Assembly (NCBI RefSeq): GCF_030063145.1
Contig: NZ_JASISM010000004.1
Location: 62,001 to 126,000, forward strand
DNA length: 64,000 bases
Source: Cryobacterium sp. PH31-L1
GTDB taxonomy: Bacteria > Actinomycetota > Actinomycetes > Actinomycetales > Microbacteriaceae
Reading direction: 5' to 3'
The notes beneath the pieces were generated by a model, which was not told the DNA's origin, searched no databases, and worked only from the letters and a program-made list of their open reading frames with translations. A program made the translations under genes and the position numbers. This document shows positions 21,054-30,262 of the stretch, piece after piece (position 1 is the first letter of the stretch; each line of letters begins with the position of its first letter).

Positions 21054-21838
21054 GCGAGTGGTGCGCTTTCGTTGCGGGCGAACCCGGTGGGGGCGAGAGG
21101 ATAAACGGGAGCGGTCGAATCAGAACGCTCTGAGGAGTGAAACAGCGCCGCAATGTCGTGGATGGTTCGCCCGTCGAGCGTCGACCAGCGCGTGTACACG
21201 GCACTCTCCGGCAGATCGATCTGGTGCGGAACGGCAATGGTGATGGTGCCAGCAGCGACAGCGGATGCGACACCGGGTACGGAATCCTCGATCGAGATGC
21301 ATTCCGCCGGGTTGACGCCGAGGTGCCGGGCGGCGACCAGGTAGGGATCCGGATGCGGCTTGCTATTTTCGACCATATCGCCGGCGACGACAACGTCGAA
21401 GGCTGCAAAGTCGATGAGATCGATGATCTGGCGGGCCATCCGCTCCACCGACATGGTGACGAGCGCAGTCGGCACGCCGGCCGCCTTCAGCTGCTGCAGG
21501 AGCTCCCGAGAACCGGGACGCCAGGGAATGCCGTGTTCGGCCAGCTGCTCCTGAACGCGGTCGGTGAGGCGGGCGACGATGGCATCCGCGGTGAGGTCCA
21601 CTCCGCGTGATTGCAAGATCGCTGCCGAGTTCCACAGCCCGGACCCGACCAGCAGCATGCCGTCGTCGTGGGTCCAGACGCCGCCGAATTCGGCCACCAG
21701 CTCGGTTTCCGCGCGCATCCAGTACGGTTCGGTGTCAACGATCGTGCCGTCCATGTCCCACAAGACAGCGGCGGGGAGGGAAGCGGGTGTGGGCAGAGGC
21801 AGAGGAAAAACATTCACGGGGTTCAAGTGTAGGGCCAC
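21050..21838 (-). CDS. HAD-superfamily phosphatase (beta-phosphoglucomutase-like)
   Basis: A 262-residue HAD hydrolase with all four motifs: LWDMDGTIVDTEPYW (nucleophile Asp), VTMS, KPHPDPYL (Lys) and SIEDSVPGVASA (acid residues). A helical cap lies between motifs I and II, as in subfamily IA. It probably dephosphorylates a small phosphosugar or similar metabolite. It is translationally coupled to trmI and divergent from the PAC2 gene. Upstream in-frame residues before the DMDG motif are hydrophobic and the exact start is uncertain. Confidence 0.85.
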   Translation of the reverse strand: MALHLNPVNVFPLPLPTPASLPAAVLWDMDGTIVDTEPYWMRAETELVAEFGGVWTHDDGMLLVGSGLWNSAAILQSRGVDLTADAIVARLTDRVQEQLAEHGIPWRPGSRELLQQLKAAGVPTALVTMSVERMARQIIDLIDFAAFDVVVAGDMVENSKPHPDPYLVAARHLGVNPAECISIEDSVPGVASAVAAGTITIAVPHQIDLPESAVYTRWSTLDGRTIHDIAALFHSSERSDSTAPVYPLAPTGFARNESAPLA

Positions 21839-21898
21839 CGCCTATCCTTGACTGAAGGCCCTCCACGCGGAAGGCACGAGGAATTGAGGACAAACACG

Positions 21899-22858
21899 GT
21901 GGCTGACGGTAATGGGTTTCTGGGCGGACGGCTGATGGTCGTTGCTTTCGAAGGCTGGAATGACGCCGGCGAGGCCGCAACGGGCGCGGTTCGCGCGCTG
22001 AAAGAACTCCTCGACGTCGAGATGATCACCGAGGTCGATCCCGAGTTGTACTTCGATTACCAGTTCAATCGACCGACCGTGTCAACCAATGAAGATGGCG
22101 TCCGCTCGCTCGGCTGGCCGAGCGCGATCATGTACGGCCCGACGGATCCCGATGTGGCCAGTGTTCCGCTGGCCGACGACGCGCAGCTGCGCGTCAGCGG
22201 GACGAATGCTGGCAACATATACCTCCTGATCGGTACGGAGCCGTCGCGCAGTTGGAAGAGCTTTGCTGCGGAGATTCTCGACGCCGCCCTCGCCGCTGAC
22301 GTGAGCGGCGTCGTGTTCCTGGGGGCGATGCTCGCCGATGTTCCGCACACCCGGCCCATTTCGATCTTCGTGTCGAGCGATAACGCCCAGGTGCGCGCCG
22401 AACTGCTGATCGAACGCAGTAATTACGAGGGGCCGGTTGGTATCCTCAGCGTTCTGTCGGACGCCGCGGAGACGGTGGGAATTCCAACACTGTCGATTTG
22501 GGCATCCGTTCCCCACTACGTGCACAACGCACCGTCGCCCAAGGCGATGCTCGCGTTGATCGACAAACTGGAAGAGGTCATCGACGTGGTGATCCCCCGG
22601 GGCGCGCTCGTGACAGAGGCCGCCGATTGGGAAAGCGGCATCGACGTGCTGGCCGGTGAGGATGAGGAGATGGCCGCGTACATCGCCCAGCTGGAGCAGG
22701 CCCGCGACACGGTCGACTCGCCGGAGGCGAGCGGTGAGGCGATCGCCCAGGAATTCGAGAAGTACCTGCGCAAGCGCGGCACCGACGGACGTGCCGATGG
22801 TCGGCCAGACGGCCGTCCAGACGGGCCCGGCACCAGGCCCGACGGGCCACGGCACTAG
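21899..22858 (+). CDS. PAC2 family protein
   Basis: A 319-residue protein of the PAC2 (proteasome assembly chaperone 2-like) family, recognisable by LMVVAFEGWNDAGEAATGA near the start and VVFLGAMLADVPHTRP, GPVGILSVL and WASVPHYV further on. The C-terminal ~25 residues are a low-complexity Gly/Arg/Pro/Asp tail with short repeats of the type GRPD. GTG 21899 is chosen because GAGGA lies 8 nt upstream; the in-frame TTG at 21848 has none. Function in bacteria is unknown. Its mycobacterial relative lies near the proteasome locus. Confidence 0.85.
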   Translation: MADGNGFLGGRLMVVAFEGWNDAGEAATGAVRALKELLDVEMITEVDPELYFDYQFNRPTVSTNEDGVRSLGWPSAIMYGPTDPDVASVPLADDAQLRVSGTNAGNIYLLIGTEPSRSWKSFAAEILDAALAADVSGVVFLGAMLADVPHTRPISIFVSSDNAQVRAELLIERSNYEGPVGILSVLSDAAETVGIPTLSIWASVPHYVHNAPSPKAMLALIDKLEEVIDVVIPRGALVTEAADWESGIDVLAGEDEEMAAYIAQLEQARDTVDSPEASGEAIAQEFEKYLRKRGTDGRADGRPDGRPDGPGTRPDGPRH

Positions 22859-22861
22859 GAC

Positions 22862-24169
22862 TTACAGAGCCACGCCGAGGAGAGCGCTGACGGCCTGATT
22901 GACCAGTGCGACATCATCGAGCTCCCTGCCGACCGCATCGTCAATCAGCTGCAGGGCCTGTGGTGTGTCCAGGTCGTGGCGTAGCGCGAGGCGAAGGGCG
23001 TCGACCAGGGCGGCAGCCGAACCAGGTGTTGCCGTACTGGCGGCGCTCTCGGATGCGTTCACGGTCACCGTGCCGAGCGACTCAGCGCCGAACGCCGCAG
23101 ACCAGGCGGACAGGCGCTCGACGGCTTCGTCCAGGAGCGCCGCTGTCCATTCCCAGTCGGTTCGGTAGTGCCGGGCCAGCAGGGCCAGCCGGATCGCGCG
23201 CGGGTCAAAATTCTGGGCACGAAGTCCCGAGACCAGTACAAGGTTGCCGAGGGACTTGCTCATCTTCTCGCCGCGGTAGGCGACCATGCCGGTGTGGCTG
23301 TACACCCCGGCAAGCGGATGCCCGGACAGCGCCTCCGCGTGCCCGGCGCTCATATCGTGGTGCGGGAAGATCAGGTCTGATCCGCCGCCCTGCACGGTGA
23401 AGTCCGTCCCGAGCTCCTTGAGGGCGATGACCGAACACTCGATGTGCCAACCGGGGCGCCCGGCGCCGACGGGCGATTCCCAGACAGGTTCGCCGGCACG
23501 CGCCGCCTTCCAGAGCAGGGGGTCGAGGCGATCGCGTTTGCCTGCCCGGTCGGGGTCGCCCCCGCGCTCGGCGAACAGCCGGAGCATGCTGACCAGGTCG
23601 AGGTTGCTCTCGTCGCCCAGGGTCCAGTCCGTGCTGGCTTCGGCGGCCTGAATATCGAAGTAGAGGTCGGCGGCGATCGTTCCGTCGGCGCCGGCGATAG
23701 CATCGTCTGTCGGTACAGGGTAGGCCAGTCCGGCTTGCTGCAGCAGCGCGACGGCAGCGGCGACCTCGTCAATGACCTCGGTCACGGCGACGAAGTCGTT
23801 CGGCGGAATGATGCCGAGGGCCTGCATGTCGGTGCGGAACAGATCCACCTGCGACTCGGCCAGGTCGCGCCAGTCGACGCCGGTGGCGATCGCCCGCTCC
23901 AGGAGCGGGTCATCGACATCCGTCACGTTCTGGGCGTAGTGCACGCGAAACCCGGCGTCGATCCAGACCCGCTGCAGAGTGTCGAAGGCGAGGTAGGTGT
24001 TCGCGTGGCCGATGTGGGTGGCATCGTAGGGCGTGATGCCGCAGACGTACAGGCGGGCCGAATCAAGCGGCTGGGCCAGCACCAGGCTGTCAGTTTTCGT
24101 GTCGTGGAGCCAGGGTGCACCAGATTCGCCGGGGACAGAGACAATTTCGGGTCGTTCCCATGCACGCAT
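22862..24169 (-). CDS. mshC: Mycothiol ligase MshC (Cys:GlcN-Ins ligase)
   Basis: A 435-residue paralogue of cysteinyl-tRNA synthetase without the anticodon-binding domain. Signatures are YVCGITPYDATHIGHANTY (zinc Cys and HIGH motif), the zinc-site region WHIECSVIA and HHDMSAGHAE, and KMSKSLGN. It joins cysteine to GlcN-inositol in mycothiol synthesis. It is distinguished from CysS by length and by its position downstream of uppP, as in mycobacteria. It acts with the mshA-like enzyme encoded at 56744. Confidence 0.94.
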   Translation of the reverse strand: MRAWERPEIVSVPGESGAPWLHDTKTDSLVLAQPLDSARLYVCGITPYDATHIGHANTYLAFDTLQRVWIDAGFRVHYAQNVTDVDDPLLERAIATGVDWRDLAESQVDLFRTDMQALGIIPPNDFVAVTEVIDEVAAAVALLQQAGLAYPVPTDDAIAGADGTIAADLYFDIQAAEASTDWTLGDESNLDLVSMLRLFAERGGDPDRAGKRDRLDPLLWKAARAGEPVWESPVGAGRPGWHIECSVIALKELGTDFTVQGGGSDLIFPHHDMSAGHAEALSGHPLAGVYSHTGMVAYRGEKMSKSLGNLVLVSGLRAQNFDPRAIRLALLARHYRTDWEWTAALLDEAVERLSAWSAAFGAESLGTVTVNASESAASTATPGSAAALVDALRLALRHDLDTPQALQLIDDAVGRELDDVALVNQAVSALLGVAL

Positions 24170-24231
24170 TCAACCAGCCTAGCTTTCTCTGGAGCAGCGT
24201 TTCGCGCGCTGGCCGGTGCAGCTCGGTTCTG

Positions 24232-25086
24232 CTAGGCCGAGATGACGTTGGTGCCCAGAAGTACGAACAGCACGATGCCGAGCGCGATGCGATAGATCAC
24301 AAAAGGCAGAAAGCTGCGTTTGGAGATGTAGTTCATGAAGAATGCGATCACGCCGAGACCCACGAAAAAGGCGATGACCGTTGCCACTAGCGTTTCGAGT
24401 GGTCCGAAAATTTCTGGCGTGCAGTTGGTCGCACCGGCGAGGCAGGGGTCGGCGATGGACTTGTACACCTGATAGAAGCCACTGCCGAGCACGGCGGGAA
24501 TCGCCAGCAGAAAGGCGTAACGCGCCGCTGCGGCGCGTTCGTAACCGAGGAACAGCCCGGCGGTGATGGTGCCGCCCGAGCGGGACACGCCTGGAATGAG
24601 CGCGAGAGCCTGTGCGAAACCGTAAATAGCGCCGTGCCCGTAGGTGATGTCTCGCAGCCGGCGCCTCTGGGCACCGACGTGGTCGGCGATGCCGAGCAGG
24701 ACTCCGAAGACGATGAGCATGGTCGCGGTGATCCAGAGCGAGCGCAGCACGGTCTCGATCTGGTTCTGAAACAGCAGCCCCAGAACGATGATCGGCAGTG
24801 AGCCGAGGATGATTAGCCAGCCCATGCGGGCATCCGGATCATTGCGGGGAACCCGGCCGGTGAGCGACTTCGCCCACTGGCCGATGATGCGCGCGATGTC
24901 ACGCCAGAAGAAGATGACGACGGCAGCTTCGGTACCGATCTGGGTGATGGCCGTGAACCGAGCCCCTGGGTCTTCACCCGTGCCGAGAAACTGGCCAACG
25001 ATGGTGATGTGGGCACTCGACGACACCGGAAGAAATTCGGTCAATCCCTGGACGAGGCCCAGGATGATCGCATTCAGAAAGTCCAC
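24232..25086 (-). CDS. uppP: Undecaprenyl-diphosphatase
   Basis: A 284-residue, multi-helix membrane protein of the BacA/UppP family. The catalytic motifs are [14 protein letters not shown] near the N-terminus and [17 protein letters not shown] in the middle. It dephosphorylates undecaprenyl diphosphate to recycle the carrier for peptidoglycan synthesis, and raises bacitracin tolerance in other species. GTG 25086 start. It lies 62 bp upstream of mshC on the same strand and is likely co-transcribed. Confidence 0.95.
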   Translation of the reverse strand: MDFLNAIILGLVQGLTEFLPVSSSAHITIVGQFLGTGEDPGARFTAITQIGTEAAVVIFFWRDIARIIGQWAKSLTGRVPRNDPDARMGWLIILGSLPIIVLGLLFQNQIETVLRSLWITATMLIVFGVLLGIADHVGAQRRRLRDITYGHGAIYGFAQALALIPGVSRSGGTITAGLFLGYERAAAARYAFLLAIPAVLGSGFYQVYKSIADPCLAGATNCTPEIFGPLETLVATVIAFFVGLGVIAFFMNYISKRSFLPFVIYRIALGIVLFVLLGTNVISA

Positions 25087-25113
25087 ACGCTTCGCTTTCT
25101 CAGATTTTTGGAG

Positions 25114-26481
25114 TTAGTAACTGGAGAACAGGTCCGTCAGAACCTGCCTGCCAAACACTAATGCGTCCAGCGGCACCCGCTCATCCACTCCGTGGAACAT
25201 TGCAGGAAAGTCCAAGTCGGCGGGGAGGCGAAGCGGTGCAAAGCCATACCCTTTGATGCCCAGGGTACTGAGCGCCTTGTTGTCGGTTCCCGCCGACAGG
25301 AGGTACGGCAACACCGGTGCCCCGGGGTCGTGGCGCTCCAGGGTACCCACGATCGCCTCGATCAGGGGTCCGCTGAATTCGGTCTCCAAACCGATATCGC
25401 GGTGCATCGTGACGATCTCGATGTCGGAACCGACAATCTCCTGAATCTGAGCAAGCACGAGGTCTTCCTCACCCGGCAGCGAACGGATGTCGATGAGCGC
25501 TTCGGCCGTATCGGGGATGACGTTGTGCTTATAGCCGGCGGTCAGGCCGGTGGGGTTGGCCGTCGTGCGCAGGCTGGCCTGGATGAAACCGGAAGCCGTG
25601 CCGGTTGCCAGGGCGAGTTCGTCGGGGCCGACCCGCTGCGGATCGACATCGAGAATGCGGGCGATTTCGCCCAGAAGCTGCTCGGTCGTGTCGGTCAGGC
25701 GAATCGGCCACTCGTGCCGACCGAGTTTTGCCACGGCGCCTGCAAGGCGGGTGATGGCGTTGTTCGGGTGCATGCGGGAGCCGTGTCCGGCCTCGCCGCG
25801 CGCGACGAGCTTGACCCAGATCAGCGCCTTCTCCCCGGTTTGCAGCAGGTAGGCGCGTTTGCCACCGAGCGTGATCGAGTAGCCACCGACCTCGCTGATG
25901 GCTTCGGCGGCTCCGTCGAACAGGTGCGGGTGCTCCTCGACCAGAAAGTGCGAACCGAGCACGCCGCCCGCCTCTTCGTCGGCGAAGAACGCGATGACGA
26001 GGTCACGCTCCGGTGCGCCCTGAGCGGCGATCACGTCCTGCAGGGAGGCCAGGATCATGGCGTCCATGTTCTTCATGTCGACGGCACCACGACCCCAGAG
26101 CAGTCCGTCCTTGATGACGCCGGCGAACGGATCAACGCTCCAGTTGGCCGCGTCGGCCGGCACAACGTCGAGGTGACCATGCACGACCAGGGCGCTCCGC
26201 GACGCATCGCGCCCCTTTACCCTGGCCACCACGCTCGTTCGGCCCGGTTCGGAATCGAACAGCTCGGGCTTCAGGCCGAGGCCGCGCAGCTTCTCGGCCA
26301 CGTACTCGGCGGCATCCGTTTCGCCGTTGGAACGACCCTCACCGTAGTTCGTCGTGTCGAAGCGGATGAGATCCCGCGCGATTTCGGCGGTCAGGTCGAG
26401 TTTCTGGGCGACCGCTGCGGGCGGTCTACCTGCTGAATCAGCGGAAGTTGCGGCCGGGGGCACGTTCGAATGGGAAGCCAT
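25114..26481 (-). CDS. M20 family metallopeptidase / dipeptidase
   Basis: A 455-residue zinc hydrolase. Metal-site motifs are VVHGHLDVVP, WGRGAVDMKNMDA and FADEEAGG. A dimerisation domain is inserted at about residues 215-335. It resembles ArgE/DapE/CPG2-type enzymes and may act as a broad dipeptidase or deacylase; substrate is not clear. ATG 26481 is preferred; an in-frame TTG two codons upstream is less likely. It reads away from the tRNA gene and towards uppP. Confidence 0.87.
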   Translation of the reverse strand: MASHSNVPPAATSADSAGRPPAAVAQKLDLTAEIARDLIRFDTTNYGEGRSNGETDAAEYVAEKLRGLGLKPELFDSEPGRTSVVARVKGRDASRSALVVHGHLDVVPADAANWSVDPFAGVIKDGLLWGRGAVDMKNMDAMILASLQDVIAAQGAPERDLVIAFFADEEAGGVLGSHFLVEEHPHLFDGAAEAISEVGGYSITLGGKRAYLLQTGEKALIWVKLVARGEAGHGSRMHPNNAITRLAGAVAKLGRHEWPIRLTDTTEQLLGEIARILDVDPQRVGPDELALATGTASGFIQASLRTTANPTGLTAGYKHNVIPDTAEALIDIRSLPGEEDLVLAQIQEIVGSDIEIVTMHRDIGLETEFSGPLIEAIVGTLERHDPGAPVLPYLLSAGTDNKALSTLGIKGYGFAPLRLPADLDFPAMFHGVDERVPLDALVFGRQVLTDLFSSY

Positions 26482-26587
26482 GGTCAAACGCTACCCGTCG
26501 GCGCCGGTGCCGGTGACACAACGGGTGTTCTAATCCGTGCTAAGTTATTACCTCGGCAGCCGGTTCATCCGGAGGTCGTTTCACCCA

Positions 26588-26672
26588 GTCCGGGTGGCGG
26601 AATTGGTAGACGCGCTGGCTTGAGGTGCCAGTGCCCGTTAAGGGCGTGTGGGTTCAATTCCCATCTCGGACA
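26588..26672 (+). tRNA. tRNA-Leu (anticodon GAG)
   Basis: An 85-nt class II tRNA with a long variable arm. The acceptor stem GTCCGGG pairs with CTCGGAC. The anticodon stem CTGGC/GCCAG holds the loop TTGAGGT, giving GAG at positions 34-36. The T-loop reads GGTTCAATTCC. CCA is not encoded. Confidence 0.95.
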
Positions 26673-26718
26673 CGGAGATTTCTTTCGAGAGATCAACGAG
26701 GACTGGTTGAGACAGTTC

Positions 26719-26749
26719 ACAGGGCCGGATCCATTGGATCCGGCCCTGT
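26719..26749. terminator. Perfect 14-bp hairpin after tRNA-Leu, also 3' of the ABC permease gene
   Basis: ACAGGGCCGGATCC and its exact reverse complement flank a 3-nt ATT loop. It ends 13 bp before the permease stop, and no gene lies between it and the tRNA. The trailing T-run is weak (TCTCGTT). It may serve both converging transcripts. Confidence 0.75.
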
Positions 26750-26762
26750 CTCGTTAACTCCG

Positions 26763-27638
26763 TCAGGACAGGATGTCCTTGGTCACGAAACGGCTGTAGG
26801 CCAGCGCCCCGAAAACGGTCAGGTAGCCCAGCTGCACGATCGCGTTCTGGCCGAACGAGCCGAGGTCGAGAGGCTGCCGCAGCAGGTCGGCGAAACCGAG
26901 CCAGTAGTGGCTGAACAGCCACGGGTGCAGCCAGGACAGCTGCGGAATCACATCGAGGATTTGCGCGACCACCGAGACCACGATCGTCGCCGCCATGGCC
27001 CCGACGGGAACGTCGGTGAGTGTGGAGATGAACAGCCCGATCATCGACAGGCCCAGCAGGGACACTGTGACATAGGCCGCCACCAGCAGCGAGCGCGCCA
27101 ACGACTCGCTGACGCTGATGGTGTCGCCGGAGAGTAGCGTGACCGGGCCGATCGGGAAGAGCGCCGCCCCGATGATCGCTCCGGACACCGTGAGGGTCAG
27201 CGTCGCCACGAGACAGAACAGTGCAGCTCCGGCGTACTTGACCCGCAGCAGCCGCACCCGGCCGGCCGGCGCGACCAGCAGGTAGCGCAGGGTGCCGAGG
27301 CCGGCTTCCCCGGCGACGGTATCCCCGGCGACCACACCGATGGTCAGCGGCAGGAACAGCGGAATGGCAACGACCATGGCGGTGAAGCCCACGAACAGGC
27401 CGTTCTGGGTTACCCGATCCAGAAACGGCGGTCCCTCCCCCGGGTCCAGTGCCTCCGACGACAGTCGCACGGCTACGGCGAGCAGAATGGGGATGAGCGC
27501 CACGGCGACCAGCATGGCCCAGGTGCGGCGCCGACGAAACAGTACCGAGATTTCGGAGGCGAGCAGCGACCATCCGCTGCCGTGGCGCGACGACACGACG
27601 CTCGGGCGTTCGCCCGGCAGCGCCTCACTGGACGACAT
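26763..27638 (-). CDS. ABC exporter permease (LolA-like operon)
   Basis: A 291-residue integral membrane protein with about six helices, of the ABC-2 exporter type (COG1277-like). A large extracytoplasmic loop follows helix 1 (about residues 55-80). The start overlaps the end of the ATPase gene by 14 bp, so the two make a coupled transporter. Third gene of the operon headed by a LolA/RseB-like protein. Substrate is unknown; a lipid, lipoprotein or antimicrobial are all possible. Confidence 0.85.
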   Translation of the reverse strand: MSSSEALPGERPSVVSSRHGSGWSLLASEISVLFRRRRTWAMLVAVALIPILLAVAVRLSSEALDPGEGPPFLDRVTQNGLFVGFTAMVVAIPLFLPLTIGVVAGDTVAGEAGLGTLRYLLVAPAGRVRLLRVKYAGAALFCLVATLTLTVSGAIIGAALFPIGPVTLLSGDTISVSESLARSLLVAAYVTVSLLGLSMIGLFISTLTDVPVGAMAATIVVSVVAQILDVIPQLSWLHPWLFSHYWLGFADLLRQPLDLGSFGQNAIVQLGYLTVFGALAYSRFVTKDILS

Positions 27639-28599
27639 CGAAACCTTCCCCGGTCAGTGCGACGAAGCGTTCTTCGAGGCTCGGTTCCTCGATCGCGAAG
27701 CCGCGAATGCGCACTCCGCCGGCTACGAGAGCCGTCACGATCGCCTCCGGCAGCCAGCTTGTGCCGACGAGCGGCGCTGTCACCATCGGATCACCATCAT
27801 CAGGCGATCCTGCCTGCGGCGTCAGACCGAGGTGGGTGAGCACGCGCACCGCGCCCGCGGTATCCGGTGTGCGAACGCGGATCAGGGTCTCCCCGACCGC
27901 GCGCAGGGCGGCCAGGGTACCCTGGGCGACGATGCTGCCGGCGCTCATCACGGCGGCGTGCGTGCACACCTGCTCGACCTCGGCCAGCAGGTGACTGGAG
28001 ACGAACACGGTAGTTCCCTCGGCGGCCAGTGAACGCACGAGGCTGCGCACTTCCCGGGTGCCCTGGGGGTCGAGCCCGTTCGTGGGCTCATCGAGGATGA
28101 GCAGCTCCCTGGGGAGCAGCAGGGCATTGGCAATGCCCAGCCGTTGCTTCATGCCGAGCGAGTAGGCGTGCACCTTCTTGTCGGCGGCATGGGTGAGGCC
28201 CACGCGGTCAAGGGCCAGCTGCACTCGAGCCCGGCGGGTCGCTCCCGGCGCGTGTCGGTCGGCGGTGTCCAACCGCCGCAGGTTAGCCGCCCCGGAAAGA
28301 AAGGGATAGAAGGCGGGACCTTCAACCAGGGCGCCCACGCGGGGAAGTACATCGTGCAGCCCGGCTGGCATACTCCGGCCGAGCACGGTGATTGTTCCGC
28401 TGGTGGCCTGGCTGAGGGCCAGCAGCATGCGAATCGTGGTGGTCTTACCGGAACCGTTCGGACCGAGAAAACCGAAGACGGAGCCGCGGGGAACAGCGAG
28501 GTCGATGCCGTTCACCGCGGTTTGGCTGCCAAACCGTTTGGTCAGCCCCCGACTCTCGATGGCGAGGCTCCGGGTGGGCGGGGTTAGCGCCGGTGTCAC
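27625..28599 (-). CDS. ABC exporter ATP-binding protein (LolA-like operon)
   Basis: A 324-residue ATPase: Walker A GPNGSGKTT, signature YSLGMKQRL (the variant of BcrA/CcmA-type exporters), Walker B LLILDEPTNGLDP and H-loop VSSHLL. A ~90-residue C-terminal extension is typical of this exporter class. GTG 28599 overlaps the stop of the LolA-like gene by 4 bp (GTGA). It powers the permease encoded next. Confidence 0.9.
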   Translation of the reverse strand: MTPALTPPTRSLAIESRGLTKRFGSQTAVNGIDLAVPRGSVFGFLGPNGSGKTTTIRMLLALSQATSGTITVLGRSMPAGLHDVLPRVGALVEGPAFYPFLSGAANLRRLDTADRHAPGATRRARVQLALDRVGLTHAADKKVHAYSLGMKQRLGIANALLLPRELLILDEPTNGLDPQGTREVRSLVRSLAAEGTTVFVSSHLLAEVEQVCTHAAVMSAGSIVAQGTLAALRAVGETLIRVRTPDTAGAVRVLTHLGLTPQAGSPDDGDPMVTAPLVGTSWLPEAIVTALVAGGVRIRGFAIEEPSLEERFVALTGEGFDVVQ

Positions 28600-29702
28600 T
28601 CGGCGGCAGCCTGGAGCTGCGCCAATGGAACTGCCCCGGCGAAAACACGACCGTCGCCAACCAGGAAGACCGTCAGGAGTGACGTGGTCAGTGCTCGTCC
28701 GCCGGCGACGGGCTCGGTGAGCTGTTCGAGCATGTGATTATCGCTCAACTCGGCCGGTACGGCGCTGGCGGGCAGCTCGATGATGCTGGACCAGCCGGTG
28801 CCCGTGATGACCGGGGAGCCTCCCGCTGCCGGGCTGTGGTCGCCCGTGTGGCTGGCGGCAGAGCCGTCGGGCGTGGTCGGGAAGGCCGGGGACGTCACCG
28901 TGGCTGTGGCCGGCGGCACAAAGTCGAATAGGTCAGCGTTTGGAGTGGAGAAGTCAATGGTGGTGAAGCCCACCTGCAGCGCGGGTGCGCTCTGGCCCTG
29001 GGCTTCGACGGTCACTTGCAACGGCAGGCCGGTCTCGGAGTCCACCGCGATTGAAACGGATGCGACGAGGGTGTCGGTCACTTTCGGCGTCAGGACCAGC
29101 TGATAGACGTTGCGCCCGGCGACCCGGGCGTCGGTGCCCACCGAGACCGTTGTGCTCGGGTCAAGATTTTCGAGGAAACGTTCGGCGAGCTGAGCCGGAG
29201 ATGACAGGTCGGCCGGGAGCTGTGACTCGAGTTCAGCGGCCTTCGCCTGGGCGGTAGCGGCAAGATCGGGCGGAATGCTCAGGTGGGTCGCCGCGTTCGT
29301 GCTCGAGTCGTACAACCAAACGTCGCTGCCGTTGTGCACGACATCGCGTTCAGCCATCCGGTCCTTGATCTGCACGCGGGACTGGCTATCGCCACCGACG
29401 TACACACGAAACTCGTGGGAGCCGCTGAGCAATTCGAGGGTTGTGCTCAAGGCATCTGCCGACGATGGGCCGGTCACGCCCGCGCCCAGGTCAAGACTGG
29501 GCAGGCCAAGATCAGTGGTTTGGGCGACCGTTCCGGAGAAGGTCGACACGGTGCTGTCGTTGACCAGGAGCAAAACCTGCTCGGCCGTCTTGTCGGGCAG
29601 ATCGACGGCAGCACCGGCCGCAAGCGGCGCGGCGATGACGGCTGCGACGACAAAGGCCGGCACGACGAAGGCCGGGATCCACTTCAACGAATTGCGGGAC
29701 AT
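28596..29702 (-). CDS. LolA/RseB-like exported protein
   Basis: A 368-residue protein with an N-terminal export signal or membrane anchor (about residues 8-32, ending AAGAAVD, no lipobox cysteine). It has the pattern of the LolA/RseB beta-sheet fold: VSTFSGTVAQTTDLGLP, SHEFRVYVGG, VWLYDSSTNAATHL, GRNVYQLVLTPK, and DSETGLPLQVTVEAQGQ near residue 225. LolA-fold proteins bind lipid acyl chains in a hydrophobic pocket. It is first in an operon with an ABC exporter, so it may hand substrate to or from that pump, or sense it. Start ATG 29702; the in-frame TTG at 29708 is an alternative. Confidence 0.75.
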   Translation of the reverse strand: MSRNSLKWIPAFVVPAFVVAAVIAAPLAAGAAVDLPDKTAEQVLLLVNDSTVSTFSGTVAQTTDLGLPSLDLGAGVTGPSSADALSTTLELLSGSHEFRVYVGGDSQSRVQIKDRMAERDVVHNGSDVWLYDSSTNAATHLSIPPDLAATAQAKAAELESQLPADLSSPAQLAERFLENLDPSTTVSVGTDARVAGRNVYQLVLTPKVTDTLVASVSIAVDSETGLPLQVTVEAQGQSAPALQVGFTTIDFSTPNADLFDFVPPATATVTSPAFPTTPDGSAASHTGDHSPAAGGSPVITGTGWSSIIELPASAVPAELSDNHMLEQLTEPVAGGRALTTSLLTVFLVGDGRVFAGAVPLAQLQAAAE

Positions 29703-29793
29703 GATCAACGGCCCGATGCGTTCAGATTCATACCGTGATCGTACGCCCCATGGCGTGCCCGTCGACCACGCGATCAGCGTACTTTCAGCAGCG

Positions 29794-30174
29794 TCAGTTC
29801 GGTTTGGCAGAGCTCAGCGCCTCATCGGTGATGCCGATGAACTGGCTGCCGATGCCGTCACACTCGGTGCGGCCAAAACCGGCGGCCGGTTCGGGCAACT
29901 CATCGAAACCGTGGTTGGAGCAGCTGATGTAGGTGAACGTCGGCCACCATTTCTTGGGGCGAACAGCTTCGGTGTACCCGCAGATCGTGCAGGTCAGCTG
30001 CACCCAGACGGGTTTCTTACCGGTACGATTGGCCCGCGACTGCACCAGCCAGGCTGGCGGTTCGGCCTCCAGCTTGGCGAGCTGGCCCTCGCTGAGGCGC
30101 GACGGAATACCGTGGCGTGCCGCCATTTCCAGCGGTATGTCCAGGCGCAGTGCTACTTCTCGTCGCGTAATCAT
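29794..30174 (-). CDS. Hypothetical protein with CTICGY motif (resembles DUF5997)
   Basis: A 126-residue soluble protein. The N-terminal region (REVALRLDIPLEMAARHG, then EAEPPAWLVQSRANR) resembles DUF5997-type actinobacterial proteins from memory. The middle has CTICGYTE and a single further cysteine in YISCSNHG, a possible zinc site with nearby histidine. Gap to the LolA-like gene is 91 bp, so it may be a separate unit. Function unknown. Confidence 0.55.
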   Translation of the reverse strand: MITRREVALRLDIPLEMAARHGIPSRLSEGQLAKLEAEPPAWLVQSRANRTGKKPVWVQLTCTICGYTEAVRPKKWWPTFTYISCSNHGFDELPEPAAGFGRTECDGIGSQFIGITDEALSSAKPN

Positions 30175-30262
30175 CTGTAGACCACGATAGGCGCTCGGCT
30201 GGACGGGCGCAGCATCCGCTTCCCGTCAGAGGCGACTTTGGCCGCTATGGGAGAATGGCGAT

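Noticed and set aside
22778..22858. Repeated GRPDG-like codons at the end of PAC2, considered as a mobile or frameshift scar
   Set aside because: The frame is intact and such low-complexity tails are common; it is more simply a disordered tail.
25192..26436. 414-codon open frame on the plus strand
   Set aside because: Antisense shadow of the M20 peptidase gene.
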